A stretch of DNA of 64,000 nt from Rothia dentocariosa ATCC 17931. GTDB lineage: Bacteria; Actinomycetota; Actinomycetes; Actinomycetales; Micrococcaceae. Location of the stretch: NCBI RefSeq assembly GCF_000164695.2, contig NC_014643.1, positions 1,364,001-1,428,000 on the forward strand. Reading direction: 5' to 3'. Below, one piece after another: positions 49,876 through 58,757 of the stretch. A program made the translations under genes and the position numbers. Position 1 is the first letter of the stretch; each line of letters starts with the position of its first letter. Under the pieces are notes generated by a model. That model saw only the letters and a program-made list of their open reading frames with translations, was not told the DNA's origin and ran no database searches.

Positions 49876-50856
49876 TCAGAAGCTTACGTGCACCGCCGTG
49901 CCGTTGCTGACGTTCACTGTCGGTTTGATGGTAAACGGAACTTCCTTCTCAAAGGGCTGTCGCTCGCCCGTGTACAGGTCAAGCTGCGTGAAGGATACCT
50001 TGACCTTGCCCTGCGCCTGGTCAGCGTTCCATTCGCCATTCGCGGTGACCGTCACGTGTGGATGCGGATACTCCGTGACCGACCAGGTCACCTCGCCATC
50101 CACACGCCCGGGGAAAGTGTACTCGAAGGGGCAGCCGCTCGGGTAGAGAGTCTTTTGCTCGGTGCAGGAATTTACGTAATTCTCCACCTGATGCTGTACG
50201 GATTCCCGGGCCTGATCGCTCGCCTTCAAATCGAGCGTAACCTGCGAATTTGCGTCCGCTGAGAGTACCTTTTGCGAGTACGGCTGCGCGGTATACACCG
50301 TCGAATCATAAGAAATGGAATAGTTTCCGGGGTAGAGCACCGGGAACGTCGCCTCACCGTCATCAACCGCAACCTTGCGGGTGTTCACGGTCGCCGCCTG
50401 TACGCCCTTAATAGAAACCTTCAGCTCGGGCAGCTCGCCGGGTTCAATCTCCCACCGCGGGAAAAGACCCCAGTGATCGCCCACATGACGCAGTCTGAAA
50501 TCGGTGTGTTCCTGGGCGCCGTCCAAGGTGTAGGAGGCTCGCACCGTCGCATGCTCGCCGTCACCGCTGCTTTCCACTACCTCATAGGTAATATTAGACA
50601 GCCCCGAAACCGACTTCTTCAGAACCTCACCATCGAGAAGAGAACCGTCACCCTCAGGTACCCGCGCCCCCAAAATACCGAGCGCATGCGAACCATTACC
50701 GTCCTGCAGCGCTCTAAAATACTCCTGAACTTGACCCGTGGGGGTGTACACCAGCCGATTCAGAGCAAAGAGCGCACCAAAAGCAAGGGTTACCGACACG
50801 AAAACGCCGATAACCCAGGTAGCTAGAACCCGTTCCACGGGAGAAAATTTGTGCAT
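49876..50856 (-). CDS. Hypothetical membrane-anchored protein
   Basis: 326 residues from ATG 50856. One helix near the N-terminus (VLATWVIGVFVSVTLAFGAL) and a large outer domain rich in beta structure. The first 60-100 outer residues (GQVQEYFRALQDGNGSHALGIL) look like the DUF4878/NTF2-like lumazine fold found in actinobacterial lipoproteins; two further segments of about 100 residues contain Thr/Val strands. Cys-x-n-Cys pair (SCTEQKTLYPSGCPFEY) probably forms a disulfide. Function unknown. Divergent from the gene at 50989. Confidence 0.6.
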   Translation of the reverse strand: MHKFSPVERVLATWVIGVFVSVTLAFGALFALNRLVYTPTGQVQEYFRALQDGNGSHALGILGARVPEGDGSLLDGEVLKKSVSGLSNITYEVVESSGDGEHATVRASYTLDGAQEHTDFRLRHVGDHWGLFPRWEIEPGELPELKVSIKGVQAATVNTRKVAVDDGEATFPVLYPGNYSISYDSTVYTAQPYSQKVLSADANSQVTLDLKASDQARESVQHQVENYVNSCTEQKTLYPSGCPFEYTFPGRVDGEVTWSVTEYPHPHVTVTANGEWNADQAQGKVKVSFTQLDLYTGERQPFEKEVPFTIKPTVNVSNGTAVHVSF

Positions 50857-50988
50857 GATTACAGCGTACCGCACCGCGCGGGCGCACCTGACACCGGGCA
50901 GATTTATGTACCCGCACGAACCCTCAGGTTTGACACTGCGGGGCGAAAATCTTAGCGTCGGGCAGGTGCGCCCGCTAAAGTGGTGTGT

Positions 50989-51690
50989 ATGGCAGAACGC
51001 GCACACGAAATTCCCGCCAAATATGGCGATGTTCTAGAACTCTTCCACCCCCGCATGCGATCCTACGGCAGGCGCATCGAGGCGGCGCTCCCGGGAACCA
51101 TCACCCTCGTCGCCGCGATCGCATTCTTAGCGTATAAACGCCCCGCCCTGCCGTACCTGGTGCTGGTGCTTATCATCTGTTTTTTCGCGGGTCTAAGCCT
51201 GTATTCGGTGCTTAAACCCACGATCGTGGCAATCACCAAAACCCATGTGCTTCGCGCCCGAATCTTTGGCTGGCATGCGGTAGAACGCAAAGACATGGAC
51301 CACACGGTCTTCGTCGAAAAGCTCTACGGCAAGAAAGCACACGGCCAAGACCTCAGCAACGTTGTAGCCAAGCTCAAGTACCGCAGCTTCCCGAGCATGT
51401 GGGCGCTGGATAAGCAGGGAAAGTCTCTTCTTCGCCTCGACGGTCGCGTGTGGGATGCCAAGACTATGTCTACGGTGGCCTCGAAACTTTCCGACCAGAC
51501 CACGGTCTATAAAAAAGCGAACGTTCTCGATATTGACCGGCTGCATCACGGTCTGATTACCTTCACCGAACTGCACCCTGGCTGGAAATCCGCCACTATG
51601 GCGATTCTCGCAGTACTTATCGTGGCTATATTGGGCGGCGCCGCAATCCTGCCCGAAGACATGGCACGTTCAATCCACCTGATCCCCTAG
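50989..51690 (+). CDS. Hypothetical membrane protein with PH-like middle domain
   Basis: 233 residues from ATG 50989 (a GTG at 50980 is possible; no ribosome site, so perhaps leaderless). Two adjacent helices (about 36-80), a cytoplasmic domain of about 100 residues (VAITKTHVLRARIFGWHAVERKDMDH resembles a bacterial PH/YdbS-like strand pattern) and one C-terminal helix (about 205-226). Ends at a strong terminator. Not recognised beyond this. Confidence 0.6.
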   Translation: MAERAHEIPAKYGDVLELFHPRMRSYGRRIEAALPGTITLVAAIAFLAYKRPALPYLVLVLIICFFAGLSLYSVLKPTIVAITKTHVLRARIFGWHAVERKDMDHTVFVEKLYGKKAHGQDLSNVVAKLKYRSFPSMWALDKQGKSLLRLDGRVWDAKTMSTVASKLSDQTTVYKKANVLDIDRLHHGLITFTELHPGWKSATMAILAVLIVAILGGAAILPEDMARSIHLIP

Positions 51691-51734
51691 AGGCTACGAT
51701 TCCCGCGTTCTGTACGGGGCGGAGAGAGAAAAAT

Positions 51735-51778
51735 GCGGTGGTGCGCATCCTGCACAAAACCAGGATGCGCGCCACCGC
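51735..51778 (+). terminator. Terminator, GGATGCGCGCC family
   Basis: GCGGTGGTGCGCATCCTG and CAGGATGCGCGCCACCGC (18 bp, one wobble) around CACAAAAC, followed by TTTTA. Confidence 0.92.
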
Positions 51779-51813
51779 TTTTATCGGCCATAAAGCGTGC
51801 CGCCTAGCGCCGT

Positions 51814-52464
51814 CTACCGCGAAAGAACCGCCACAATAAACTCGGACCCCTCGGCAAACGGACGCAAATCCCAGGAACTAAACGTCGAATCGACATTCAG
51901 GCCGACCTCGCGCGCATCCTCAAGGAACTGAGCAAACGCATAGTCACGACCGGGACCGGAACCATACCCAATTACGGCACGCCCACCCGGAGCCAGCACC
52001 TTCCGAAAATTCTCTAACACCGGCTTACGGGTTGAACGCGCAAGAAAACCCATCACATTCCCGGCACACACGATCAGTTCAAAACCATCCTCACCGGCAT
52101 CGGACTCGAACCCGAGAGCCTGCGGCAAATCTACCAAATCAGCCGTAACCCAGGTGGCCTCCGGGCATACGCGGCGCGCCTCATCAATAAGCTCAGGGTC
52201 AATATCAACGCCGGTCACCCGATGCCCCAGCGCATGCAGCTGCTTACCCACGCGGCCCGGGCCGGAACCAGCATCCAGAATCTTCGCCCCGCGCGAGGCC
52301 AAAGCATTCACCAGGCGAGACTCACCCGCCATATCCTTACCCTCAGCCTCCATAGCCTTAAAACGGTCGATATACCATTGCGAATGTGCCGGATCGTTCT
52401 CTTTCTTGATGAGCCAGAGCGACTTTTCGCGCTCGCCGGGGGCGTTAAAACTCAATGCTGACAC
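51814..52464 (-). CDS. Class I SAM-dependent methyltransferase
   Basis: 216 residues from GTG 52464, preceded by GAGGAGAATACG; the frame is open to 52560 but that part lacks a ribosome site. Motif I ILDAGSGPGRVGKQL, acidic loop HRVTGVDIDPELIDEA (motif II), motif III/IV ELIVCAGNVMGFL and VLAPGGRAVIGYG. Rossmann methyltransferase acting on a small or unknown substrate. It stands alone between a membrane protein and the MauE fusion. Confidence 0.82.
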   Translation of the reverse strand: MSALSFNAPGEREKSLWLIKKENDPAHSQWYIDRFKAMEAEGKDMAGESRLVNALASRGAKILDAGSGPGRVGKQLHALGHRVTGVDIDPELIDEARRVCPEATWVTADLVDLPQALGFESDAGEDGFELIVCAGNVMGFLARSTRKPVLENFRKVLAPGGRAVIGYGSGPGRDYAFAQFLEDAREVGLNVDSTFSSWDLRPFAEGSEFIVAVLSR

Positions 52465-52586
52465 CGTATTCTCCTCGGTGGTAGATGAATAGATAGCGTG
52501 TGTGCAAACGTAGGGGTATCGTACCGCATACGGGTAAGAACGCGCCTCATGGAACGTCACATGCGGTTATGGATTGAAAACCGCTC

Positions 52587-53657
52587 TTAGGAAATTTGCC
52601 CAGTGGTATTCTGCTCGCTGTGTTCATCCGAGCTTTCGGCGCCGGTGAATTCCTCAATCAACTGGTCCATAACATCGGATACATCGGATGCGCCCCGCAC
52701 CGGCCCGCCTGCCAACAGGCCGTCAGAACCCAGCACTACCGCCAGCGGGGTGCCTCGGCCGAAAGCGTGCATAGCCGCAAATTTTGGGTCTATCAGCGGA
52801 GTAATGCTCTCGGGCACAGACGCTGTCTTTGCGTTGCTCACACTGCTGAAAACAGGATGCAGCTCAAGCTGCGGCAGTTTTTGCGCCCAGCCCGCCAGCT
52901 TGTCGAAAATCGACAGGCAAGCGCCGCATGTGGGGGAGACGAAGAACAGCACCCGCGCCTTGAGCTCGGCGAGCTCGCGGATCGAAAAATTCTTGCCGTC
53001 GAGCGTATGCAGGGTTGCGTACGGAATGGGCATGCGCACGTATTCTTCGCCGTCGCCGCGATCCTCATAGACGGGAAGCAGAAGATGGTTATCGTCGCTT
53101 TCGCCGAAATCTGGCTCAGCCAATGCCTCGCCGCGCTGTACCGCCCACATGGTGAGGGCGATCAGGGCGGCGCCGAGCACCCAGCCCCAATCAGCAGAGT
53201 TGAGGTTGTACAGCTCGTAGATAAGTGCTCGACCTGAGCCCAAAGACGCGGCAAAAACCGTAGCTGCGGCTACGGTCAACGCGATATTGCGGATGAGCGT
53301 ATAGCGGCTCACGGGTGCGGCAGATTTTGAACCGAAACAATTGCACCCCGCAGTGCGGCCTGTGGCAAGCGCCCGCGCAATAACGATCAGGTAGAACAAC
53401 ATGAGCATCAGAGAGATGCCCGATACTGCGGTGAAGAGAATGCCCGGCGCTGCGAGCATCCCTAATGCCAGAAGCAGTTCGGCCCAGGGGAGTGTGCGCG
53501 CGGTGAGCTTCAGCGGAGCAATTTTTTCAAGCCCCAGGTTGAGAATACCCGTGACAGTGCTGGAAGGGTCCTTAGCCTTGGCGAACCCGCTCACCGCCAG
53601 GGTGATGGCGATCAGCGCCGTACAGAGAAGAAAAGATACATTCGGAAAAGCAGACAT
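52587..53657 (-). CDS. MauE-like membrane domain fused to a thioredoxin domain
   Basis: 356 residues. Four or five helices (about 5-160) with SGFAKAKDP and AGCNCFGS, the MauE/DoxX signature with a Cys-x-Cys pair facing the active site. After a linker, a thioredoxin/TlpA-like domain (about 200-330) with C-G-A-C in VLFFVSPTCGACLSIFDKL. Such fusions are thought to oxidise disulfide partners via quinones (VKOR-like logic). Probably makes or breaks disulfides at the membrane; the partner is unknown. Related roles: the DsbA-like protein at 24906. Confidence 0.82.
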   Translation of the reverse strand: MSAFPNVSFLLCTALIAITLAVSGFAKAKDPSSTVTGILNLGLEKIAPLKLTARTLPWAELLLALGMLAAPGILFTAVSGISLMLMLFYLIVIARALATGRTAGCNCFGSKSAAPVSRYTLIRNIALTVAAATVFAASLGSGRALIYELYNLNSADWGWVLGAALIALTMWAVQRGEALAEPDFGESDDNHLLLPVYEDRGDGEEYVRMPIPYATLHTLDGKNFSIRELAELKARVLFFVSPTCGACLSIFDKLAGWAQKLPQLELHPVFSSVSNAKTASVPESITPLIDPKFAAMHAFGRGTPLAVVLGSDGLLAGGPVRGASDVSDVMDQLIEEFTGAESSDEHSEQNTTGQIS

Positions 53658-53917
53658 GATTCCTTGAAAATTTGAGTGAGTTTGTGTCTACCACAGATTT
53701 TACGCCTGGTGAGGGTCTGCACGGCGGATATGGGGGCGCATCCGGCGGCATAAATTTTGGGAAGGGAAGCACGTTCTATCGTGTTCGGAGTCGGAATAAT
53801 ACCGGGGTAGAATAGCTCATGAAGGTGTTAGGTGACTGGCAGAGTCAGTGCCGGATGCCCAGGCCGTGCGCCGGGTCGCGCCTTCGTCACCGTGATAAAA
53901 AATAGGGAGTTAAGTGT

Positions 53918-54547
53918 ATGCCTATCGCGTTGCCTGAGCCCGTGTCTTTAGCTGTTGAAGCACTCGACCTTGAGGTCGCTATTACCGCAGCAGAAACCCA
54001 GGATGCGACTGCAGAGTTACCGCATGAAGAACTTTTTGACGTAAGCACCGAAGATGGTGTGATCCAGATTGTTCAGCGGGAACGCTACTGGAAATCCAAG
54101 TTTGCCAAGCGCACCTCGTTTTTATCCTTTGGGGGACCTAAGATCGTTATCAGCCTTCCACACGATTCTTTTCTTGACGTTCTGCGGGTTCAGACAAACT
54201 CAACATGCCGCCTAGAGGGGGTGCGCACCACGCACGCAGATTTGGCGGCGACTACGGGCACTATTCGCTGTTTGAACGCATCGTTTACGCATGCGAAGGT
54301 GACCGCGAAATCTTCGTCCGTGAAGATGGTAGACAGTACGGTTGCTGAGGATGCGACTCTCACGGTCACGGGCGGCTCGGTGACGACGACCGGAACTTTT
54401 ACTGAAATGCCGGGGTACCGTATCGAGGATGTTTCGGGCAAGGTGCAGATTTTGGATCAGCCGTGCGAACCGGGCGACTCACACAATGCAAAGGGGCAGC
54501 CCAGCGTGTTTATCAACTGCATCGGCGGGTCCGTGACTCTGGCGTAG
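53918..54547 (+). CDS. DUF4097-like beta-strand protein
   Basis: 209 residues, no signal peptide. After an acidic start, a series of short alternating strands (ADLAATTGTIRCLNASFTHA, KVTAKSSSVKMVDSTV, DATLTVTGGSVTTTG) like the beta-solenoid of DUF4097 proteins, which often sit with anti-sigma or envelope-stress genes. ATG 53918 follows TAGGGAGTTAAGTGT. Function unknown. Confidence 0.6.
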   Translation: MPIALPEPVSLAVEALDLEVAITAAETQDATAELPHEELFDVSTEDGVIQIVQRERYWKSKFAKRTSFLSFGGPKIVISLPHDSFLDVLRVQTNSTCRLEGVRTTHADLAATTGTIRCLNASFTHAKVTAKSSSVKMVDSTVAEDATLTVTGGSVTTTGTFTEMPGYRIEDVSGKVQILDQPCEPGDSHNAKGQPSVFINCIGGSVTLA

Positions 54548-54586
54548 GCGCTGTACGCTTCTTTGCCGGATCTCTTTCTGATCGCA

Positions 54587-54652
54587 TAAAAAGGCTCTTT
54601 AGTCCACTAAAGCGGGTTTTCCGCCGTTTTGTAGGAATAAAGAGCCTTTTTA
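54587..54652. terminator. Bidirectional terminator, GGCTCTT family
   Basis: TAAAAAGGCTCTTTA and TAAAGAGCCTTTTTA (15 of 15), with an inner partly paired GTCCACTAAAGCGG ... CCGTTTTGTAGGA. Lies between convergent DUF4097 and MFS genes. Confidence 0.9.
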
Positions 54653-54684
54653 GCATGCTGGGGAAGCCCTTAAAGACACCGTAT

Positions 54685-55887
54685 TTACATGGCGGAGCGA
54701 CGCATTTCATAGAGGTGGGTTATCCAGAGAAGGCAAATCGCTGCACATGCCAAAAAGGCCCCAAGCAACGGTAGAATGCCGAGCCCGAATCCTAAGGAAA
54801 GCGCCACCGAACCGAGCCATGCCCCTGCCGCATTAGCCATTTGGAACCCGGCAATATTGACCGTTGTGGCAAGGTTTGGTGCACTACTAGCCGCACCAAT
54901 GAGTTTCGAGGCAAGGGGCGGAATAATGGAGAAACCTGCGGCTCCTACGACGAACATCCACGGGCCTGCGAACCAGGCATGATTGCCCATAAAGAATAAG
55001 GCAAGTAGCGCTAGGGCAAGAGAGCTGAGAGCGATATATAGTGTTGCGTTCATATTCCGGTCTGCACAATGCCCGCCGAGCATATTCCCCAGAATCGACC
55101 CCACACCAAAGACGAAGAGCAACACAGTAACGGCACCGGAATCAAAGCCGGAATACTGTTCCAGATACGGCGAAATATAGGTAAACAGGACGAAGAGACC
55201 GGCTTGACTGAGCATTGTGAGAGCTAATGCTTTTAGTACCTCGCCCCGACCAAAAACCTTCACTTCAGATGCGATACTGCTGCCTGGGCGTTTGGGTGCG
55301 CGACGAGTCGTGAGCACCAATGCAACGACTACTAGTGCTTGGAAAATTGCAATAATAACGAACGAAGAACGCCAGCCGAAGTGGTTTCCCGCCAGGGTGC
55401 CCAACGGTACCCCAAGAACGGTTGCAAGATTGAGTCCGAGCGTAATCCTTGAGATCATGCGCCCTTGAAAATCGGGCTCAACCAGAGTGGTTGCGAGGAT
55501 GAGGCATACGGCGAAAAAGGTTGCATGCGGCAGTGCGGTTAATATCCTGGCAACAACAAGGACAGGAAAAACCGGGGCTACGGCGGTGAGAATATTACCC
55601 ACAATAAAGAGGATCATAAGTCCGACAATGAGCGGGGTCCTGGCAACACGTGAGGTGATAACGGTCAGAAAAGGTCCGCCCACAACGACTGTCAGCGCAT
55701 ACACCGTGATAAGAAGCCCAGCGTTTGCTTCCGTAACCGCCATATCCCGGGAGATTCGCGGCAGTACACCCGCAACCAGGTACTCGATAGTTCCCACACC
55801 GAATACCCCGAGGAGCATCCACAACGTGGCAAGGCCAATGTTGATGGGTGCTTTTGTGGGTGTTGATGATTCAAGAGGTGAACTCAT
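54685..55887 (-). CDS. MFS transporter, AraJ/CynX-like drug or sugar efflux
   Basis: 400 residues from ATG 55887 (CAGGAAAACT before it; the frame has an earlier ATG at 55903-55905). Twelve helices, with MFS motif A-like DRNMNATLYIALSSLALALL and, in helix 5, RMISRITLGLNLATVLGVPLG (antiporter-like motif C region). Resembles AraJ/YdhP sugar or drug exporters. Divergent from a TetR gene that probably represses it. Confidence 0.85.
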   Translation of the reverse strand: MSSPLESSTPTKAPINIGLATLWMLLGVFGVGTIEYLVAGVLPRISRDMAVTEANAGLLITVYALTVVVGGPFLTVITSRVARTPLIVGLMILFIVGNILTAVAPVFPVLVVARILTALPHATFFAVCLILATTLVEPDFQGRMISRITLGLNLATVLGVPLGTLAGNHFGWRSSFVIIAIFQALVVVALVLTTRRAPKRPGSSIASEVKVFGRGEVLKALALTMLSQAGLFVLFTYISPYLEQYSGFDSGAVTVLLFVFGVGSILGNMLGGHCADRNMNATLYIALSSLALALLALFFMGNHAWFAGPWMFVVGAAGFSIIPPLASKLIGAASSAPNLATTVNIAGFQMANAAGAWLGSVALSLGFGLGILPLLGAFLACAAICLLWITHLYEMRRSAM

Positions 55888-55991
55888 AGTTTTCCTGCTC
55901 GACATTGTGGTAGAACATGCATCGTGTACATATGTTGTGTTGTCGAGGTTACCTCATTCATGGAACGATCACAACAGGAATGACAGTGTAA

Positions 55992-56030
55992 CGGTACGCC
56001 TAACGAGAATAAACTTGTATCGGTGCGCCT
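55992..56030. promoter_or_regulatory. Direct repeat in the MFS-TetR gap
   Basis: CGGTACGCCT (55992-56001) and CGGTGCGCCT (56021-56030), 9 of 10 identical, spaced 29 bases start to start, in the 174-base divergent gap. Possible regulator contacts on the same face of the helix. Confidence 0.35.
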
Positions 56031-56061
56031 TTACAACACATGATGACGGGGGAGGTCTCTA

Positions 56062-56670
56062 ATGGTTGGAGTACGTGGCCAAGGCAGGAAATTTGATACC
56101 CAAGATGCGTTGCGCCAAGCTATGAACGTTTTTTGGCGCAACGGTTATGAGGGCACATCTATTGCGGAGCTTACCGCTGCTATGGGCATTACCTCGTCAA
56201 GCCTTTATGCAGCTTTCCAAGGCAAGAAGCACCTCTTTGACAAGGTGGTTGAATACTATCTGGCTCATCAGGGGCGTTTTGTGGGTATTGCTTTTGATGA
56301 AGAATCTAATACTCTTCCGTTGGTTCGACGACTATTGTTTGAGGCGGCTGAGGCGTATTCAGATCAGGGTGGGCCTGGAGGATGTCTGATCGTGAGTGCG
56401 GCAACCTGCGTGACAGACGCTAACCGGGACGTTGAGAAAAAGCTAGAGAGCCACCGCAGGGCAAATATTGAACGACTTGAAAACGTTATACATGTTGATA
56501 TGCAACGGGGTGCTGTTTCGCCGGATGTTGATGCCACATCTTTAGCTGAGTTTGTGGGAACCGTCTTGCAGGGTATGGCATTGCGCGGTAAAGATGGAGC
56601 CTCGGCTCGTAGTCTGCGGGCAACCGCTGAGATGGCGTACTCCCAGGTTGAGAAAGTTGTTTTGCCATAG
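56062..56670 (+). CDS. TetR/AcrR-family regulator, probably of the divergent MFS gene
   Basis: 202 residues. HTH in AMNVFWRNGYEGTSIAELTAAMGITSSSLYAAFQGKKHLFDKV (key parts GYEGTSIAELTAAMGITS and SLYAAFQGK). The GGPGGCLIVSAA stretch in the ligand domain is common in the AcrR_C-type subgroup that controls efflux of small organic compounds. GGGGGAGG before the ATG. Confidence 0.88.
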   Translation: MVGVRGQGRKFDTQDALRQAMNVFWRNGYEGTSIAELTAAMGITSSSLYAAFQGKKHLFDKVVEYYLAHQGRFVGIAFDEESNTLPLVRRLLFEAAEAYSDQGGPGGCLIVSAATCVTDANRDVEKKLESHRRANIERLENVIHVDMQRGAVSPDVDATSLAEFVGTVLQGMALRGKDGASARSLRATAEMAYSQVEKVVLP

Positions 56671-56691
56671 GTTTATGTATGCATAAAAGCC

Positions 56692-56741
56692 GGTGGGCGG
56701 GTATTACCCATCTTGGTATAAGTGGGTAATACCCGCCCACC
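56692..56741. terminator. Perfect 19-bp hairpin between TetR and the Tat protein gene
   Basis: GGTGGGCGGGTATTACCCA and TGGGTAATACCCGCCCACC, exact over 19 bp with a 12-base loop. No T-run on either side; still the probable end of both convergent transcripts. Confidence 0.75.
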
Positions 56742-56798
56742 AGGCGCACTATAACCTCTCTGAGAGGGACGTCTCAGAAAGTGTTAATCAGTCGGAGG

Positions 56799-57287
56799 TT
56801 AACCGACGTACTGGTTGATTTCGTTCTGGAGGGCCATGATGGTCTGGGAGGGACCGTCGAGACGATCATCTGGGGAGATTCCATAGTGCTGTTGAAGAGT
56901 TCGAATAGTCTTACCATTCATCGTTGAAGTGGCTCCAGAGCCACGACGGAGCTTTAACCAGGTTTGCATTGCCAAAATAGTGGGTGACCCATGGTAATCT
57001 TCTACCCATTCCCATCCGCCCACAATTCCTGGACAACGAGCAGCTTCACGAGCGGGTTGTGAACTAATCACTCCATCAACGACAAGACCAGCACCCCTGA
57101 CAGCATTCATGAACCGCTGTAGCCCTGCGCTGGTTTCTTCGCCCCACCAGCCGTCGGCGGAGATGGCGTTGGCGGAGGTTGCAGTCACGAGGGTGGAGCC
57201 GAAGGCGAGCACGCCTGCGGCGGGAACTCCTATGGCACCTGCTTTGAGCAGCTTGCGGCGGGAAAAGCTAGTGCTTTCGAGGGACAT
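56799..57287 (-). CDS. Tat-exported endolysin-type wall-binding repeat protein 1
   Basis: 162 residues. Twin-arginine signal SRRKLLKAGAIGVPAAGVLA with cleavage after SANA. The mature part (about 45-162) has three units like the C-terminal repeats of actinophage endolysins: DGWWGEETSAGLQRFM...VDGVIS, then GSPTILAMQTWLKL, then KTIRTLQQHYGI...LDGPSQTIMALQNEIN. No amidase, lysozyme or peptidase domain is present, so it should bind wall polymer or peptidoglycan without cutting it. Ribosome site AAAGGA. Paralogue at 58758. Confidence 0.8.
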   Translation of the reverse strand: MSLESTSFSRRKLLKAGAIGVPAAGVLAFGSTLVTATSANAISADGWWGEETSAGLQRFMNAVRGAGLVVDGVISSQPAREAARCPGIVGGWEWVEDYHGSPTILAMQTWLKLRRGSGATSTMNGKTIRTLQQHYGISPDDRLDGPSQTIMALQNEINQYVG

Positions 57288-57607
57288 AAAAATATCCTTT
57301 CATCGGTGATGCAGGTTATTCCTGCATTTTCACTGTAAAAGGATTCATCTACAAATATCAATCCTAAATTTATTCTTCTATAAAGTTAAATAAAAACTTT
57401 TTAAACTTTTTCTGGGTATATTCATGAGCAAAATATTATTATATACGAATAAAATTTTTAAGCATTTTAAAGAATTGTAGAATATGTTTATTTAATGAAT
57501 GATGTACGAAAAATAAAATATTATGCCCCAGTGGTGTTATGGTCCTTGAACTCGTCTATTGCGGATAGATAGTCTAAAGAGACCGTATTAGAACGCAGGG
57601 AGAGATA
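57288..57607. other. AT-rich intergenic stretch, divergent promoters
   Basis: 320 bases, about 75-80% A/T from 57350 to 57525 (for example TTTTTAAACTTTTT), very unlike the GC-rich genes. Carries the promoters for the Tat protein (minus) and the alcohol dehydrogenase (plus). No gene. Confidence 0.6.
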
Positions 57608-58627
57608 ATGATGAAAGCCAGTATTATCACCGGAATCCGAAGCGCCGAAATGCGCGAGATCGAAGATGCGCAGCCCCAACAACCCGATGAAGCTCTCATT
57701 CGAGTTGCCTATGTGGGCATCTGTGGAACCGACCTTGAACTGTACGACGGCACCTCAAACTACCTGCGGCGCGGTCTGACCGAGTATCCGCATCATTATG
57801 GACATGAGTGGGTAGGTGTGATCGAAACCCCGCCGCAGACCGCTCATGACAGTCGATTAAAACCCGGTGCCGTAGTCACCGGAAGCACCATGATTCCCTG
57901 CCTGACCTGCGATTTCTGCCAGCGCGGGCGGCGTAACCTCTGCACGAACCTGCGCGAAGTCGGTCTCTATGAGCATGGTGGCGCGGCGACACAAAAGCTT
58001 GTAATGCCAGCGCACGTGTTGACCGTTATTGACGACGGTTCGGGTGCAGAGCCGCATCCCGAATATATTCTGATCGAGCCCCTCGTGACGGTTTTGGAGG
58101 GTCTAGCGAAAGCCGTCCCAGAACCCGGCAATAGGGTGCTTGTGCTGGGCGGTGGCACGATCGGCACCCTCGCGGCGCTGGTGCTGGAGCAGTACCCCAT
58201 TGAGGTTGCGGTTGTTGATCCCTCGCAGCCCGTGCACCTTGCCGAGCTTGGGATTCAAGCCTATAAGACCGTGGATGGACTTCCTGCCGGAGATTGGGAT
58301 GCCGTATGGGAATGTTCCGGATCTGCGGCGGCACTGCAAGCTACACCGTCCCTGCTGAGGAATGGGGGCGCGGCGGTGTTGATTGGCTTCCCGCCTGCGC
58401 AGACCGGCCTTGATGCTTCAGAGCTTGCCCTGCGGGGGCAGTATCTGGTGGGCGTCCGTCACGGCATCGACCACTATGCGGCTGCCGCGCAGTTCGTGCG
58501 GGAGCACCGGGACGAGCTGGGCACACTCATCGATCGCAGTTACAGCCTCGACGATGCGCAGGCCGCCTTCGAGCGATTGGAAGCAGGGGAGCGGGAACAC
58601 CCCAAGGTTATGCTGAGTATCGATTAG
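57608..58627 (+). CDS. Zinc-dependent medium-chain alcohol/polyol dehydrogenase
   Basis: 339 residues, ATG 57608 or 57611, GGGAGAG before it. Catalytic zinc: CGTDLELYDG and GHEWVGVIE; structural zinc: CLTCDFCQRGRRNLC. NAD(P)-binding motif VLVLGGGTIGTLAAL. Similar to sorbitol/threonine/galactitol dehydrogenases; the substrate is not decidable. It sits between two Tat-protein paralogues and may be functionally unrelated to them. Confidence 0.88.
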   Translation: MMKASIITGIRSAEMREIEDAQPQQPDEALIRVAYVGICGTDLELYDGTSNYLRRGLTEYPHHYGHEWVGVIETPPQTAHDSRLKPGAVVTGSTMIPCLTCDFCQRGRRNLCTNLREVGLYEHGGAATQKLVMPAHVLTVIDDGSGAEPHPEYILIEPLVTVLEGLAKAVPEPGNRVLVLGGGTIGTLAALVLEQYPIEVAVVDPSQPVHLAELGIQAYKTVDGLPAGDWDAVWECSGSAAALQATPSLLRNGGAAVLIGFPPAQTGLDASELALRGQYLVGVRHGIDHYAAAAQFVREHRDELGTLIDRSYSLDDAQAAFERLEAGEREHPKVMLSID

Positions 58628-58651
58628 AATAATTTCCTCATTTTGCGGGCT

Positions 58652-58711
58652 AAAAGGCTCTTTATTCCACTAAAACATGAAAATCCGCTTTAGTGGAATA
58701 AAGAGCCTTTT
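58652..58711. terminator. Bidirectional terminator, GGCTCTT family
   Basis: A perfect 23-bp stem: AAAAGGCTCTTTATTCCACT plus AAA, paired with its complement at 58689-58711, loop ACATGAAAATCCGC. The inner TTCCACTAAA also appears, less perfectly, in the hairpin at 54587. Confidence 0.93.
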
Positions 58712-58757
58712 TGGGTACTGAACCTGACAGCCGATGCCTGGTACGGCTAGAGATCGG

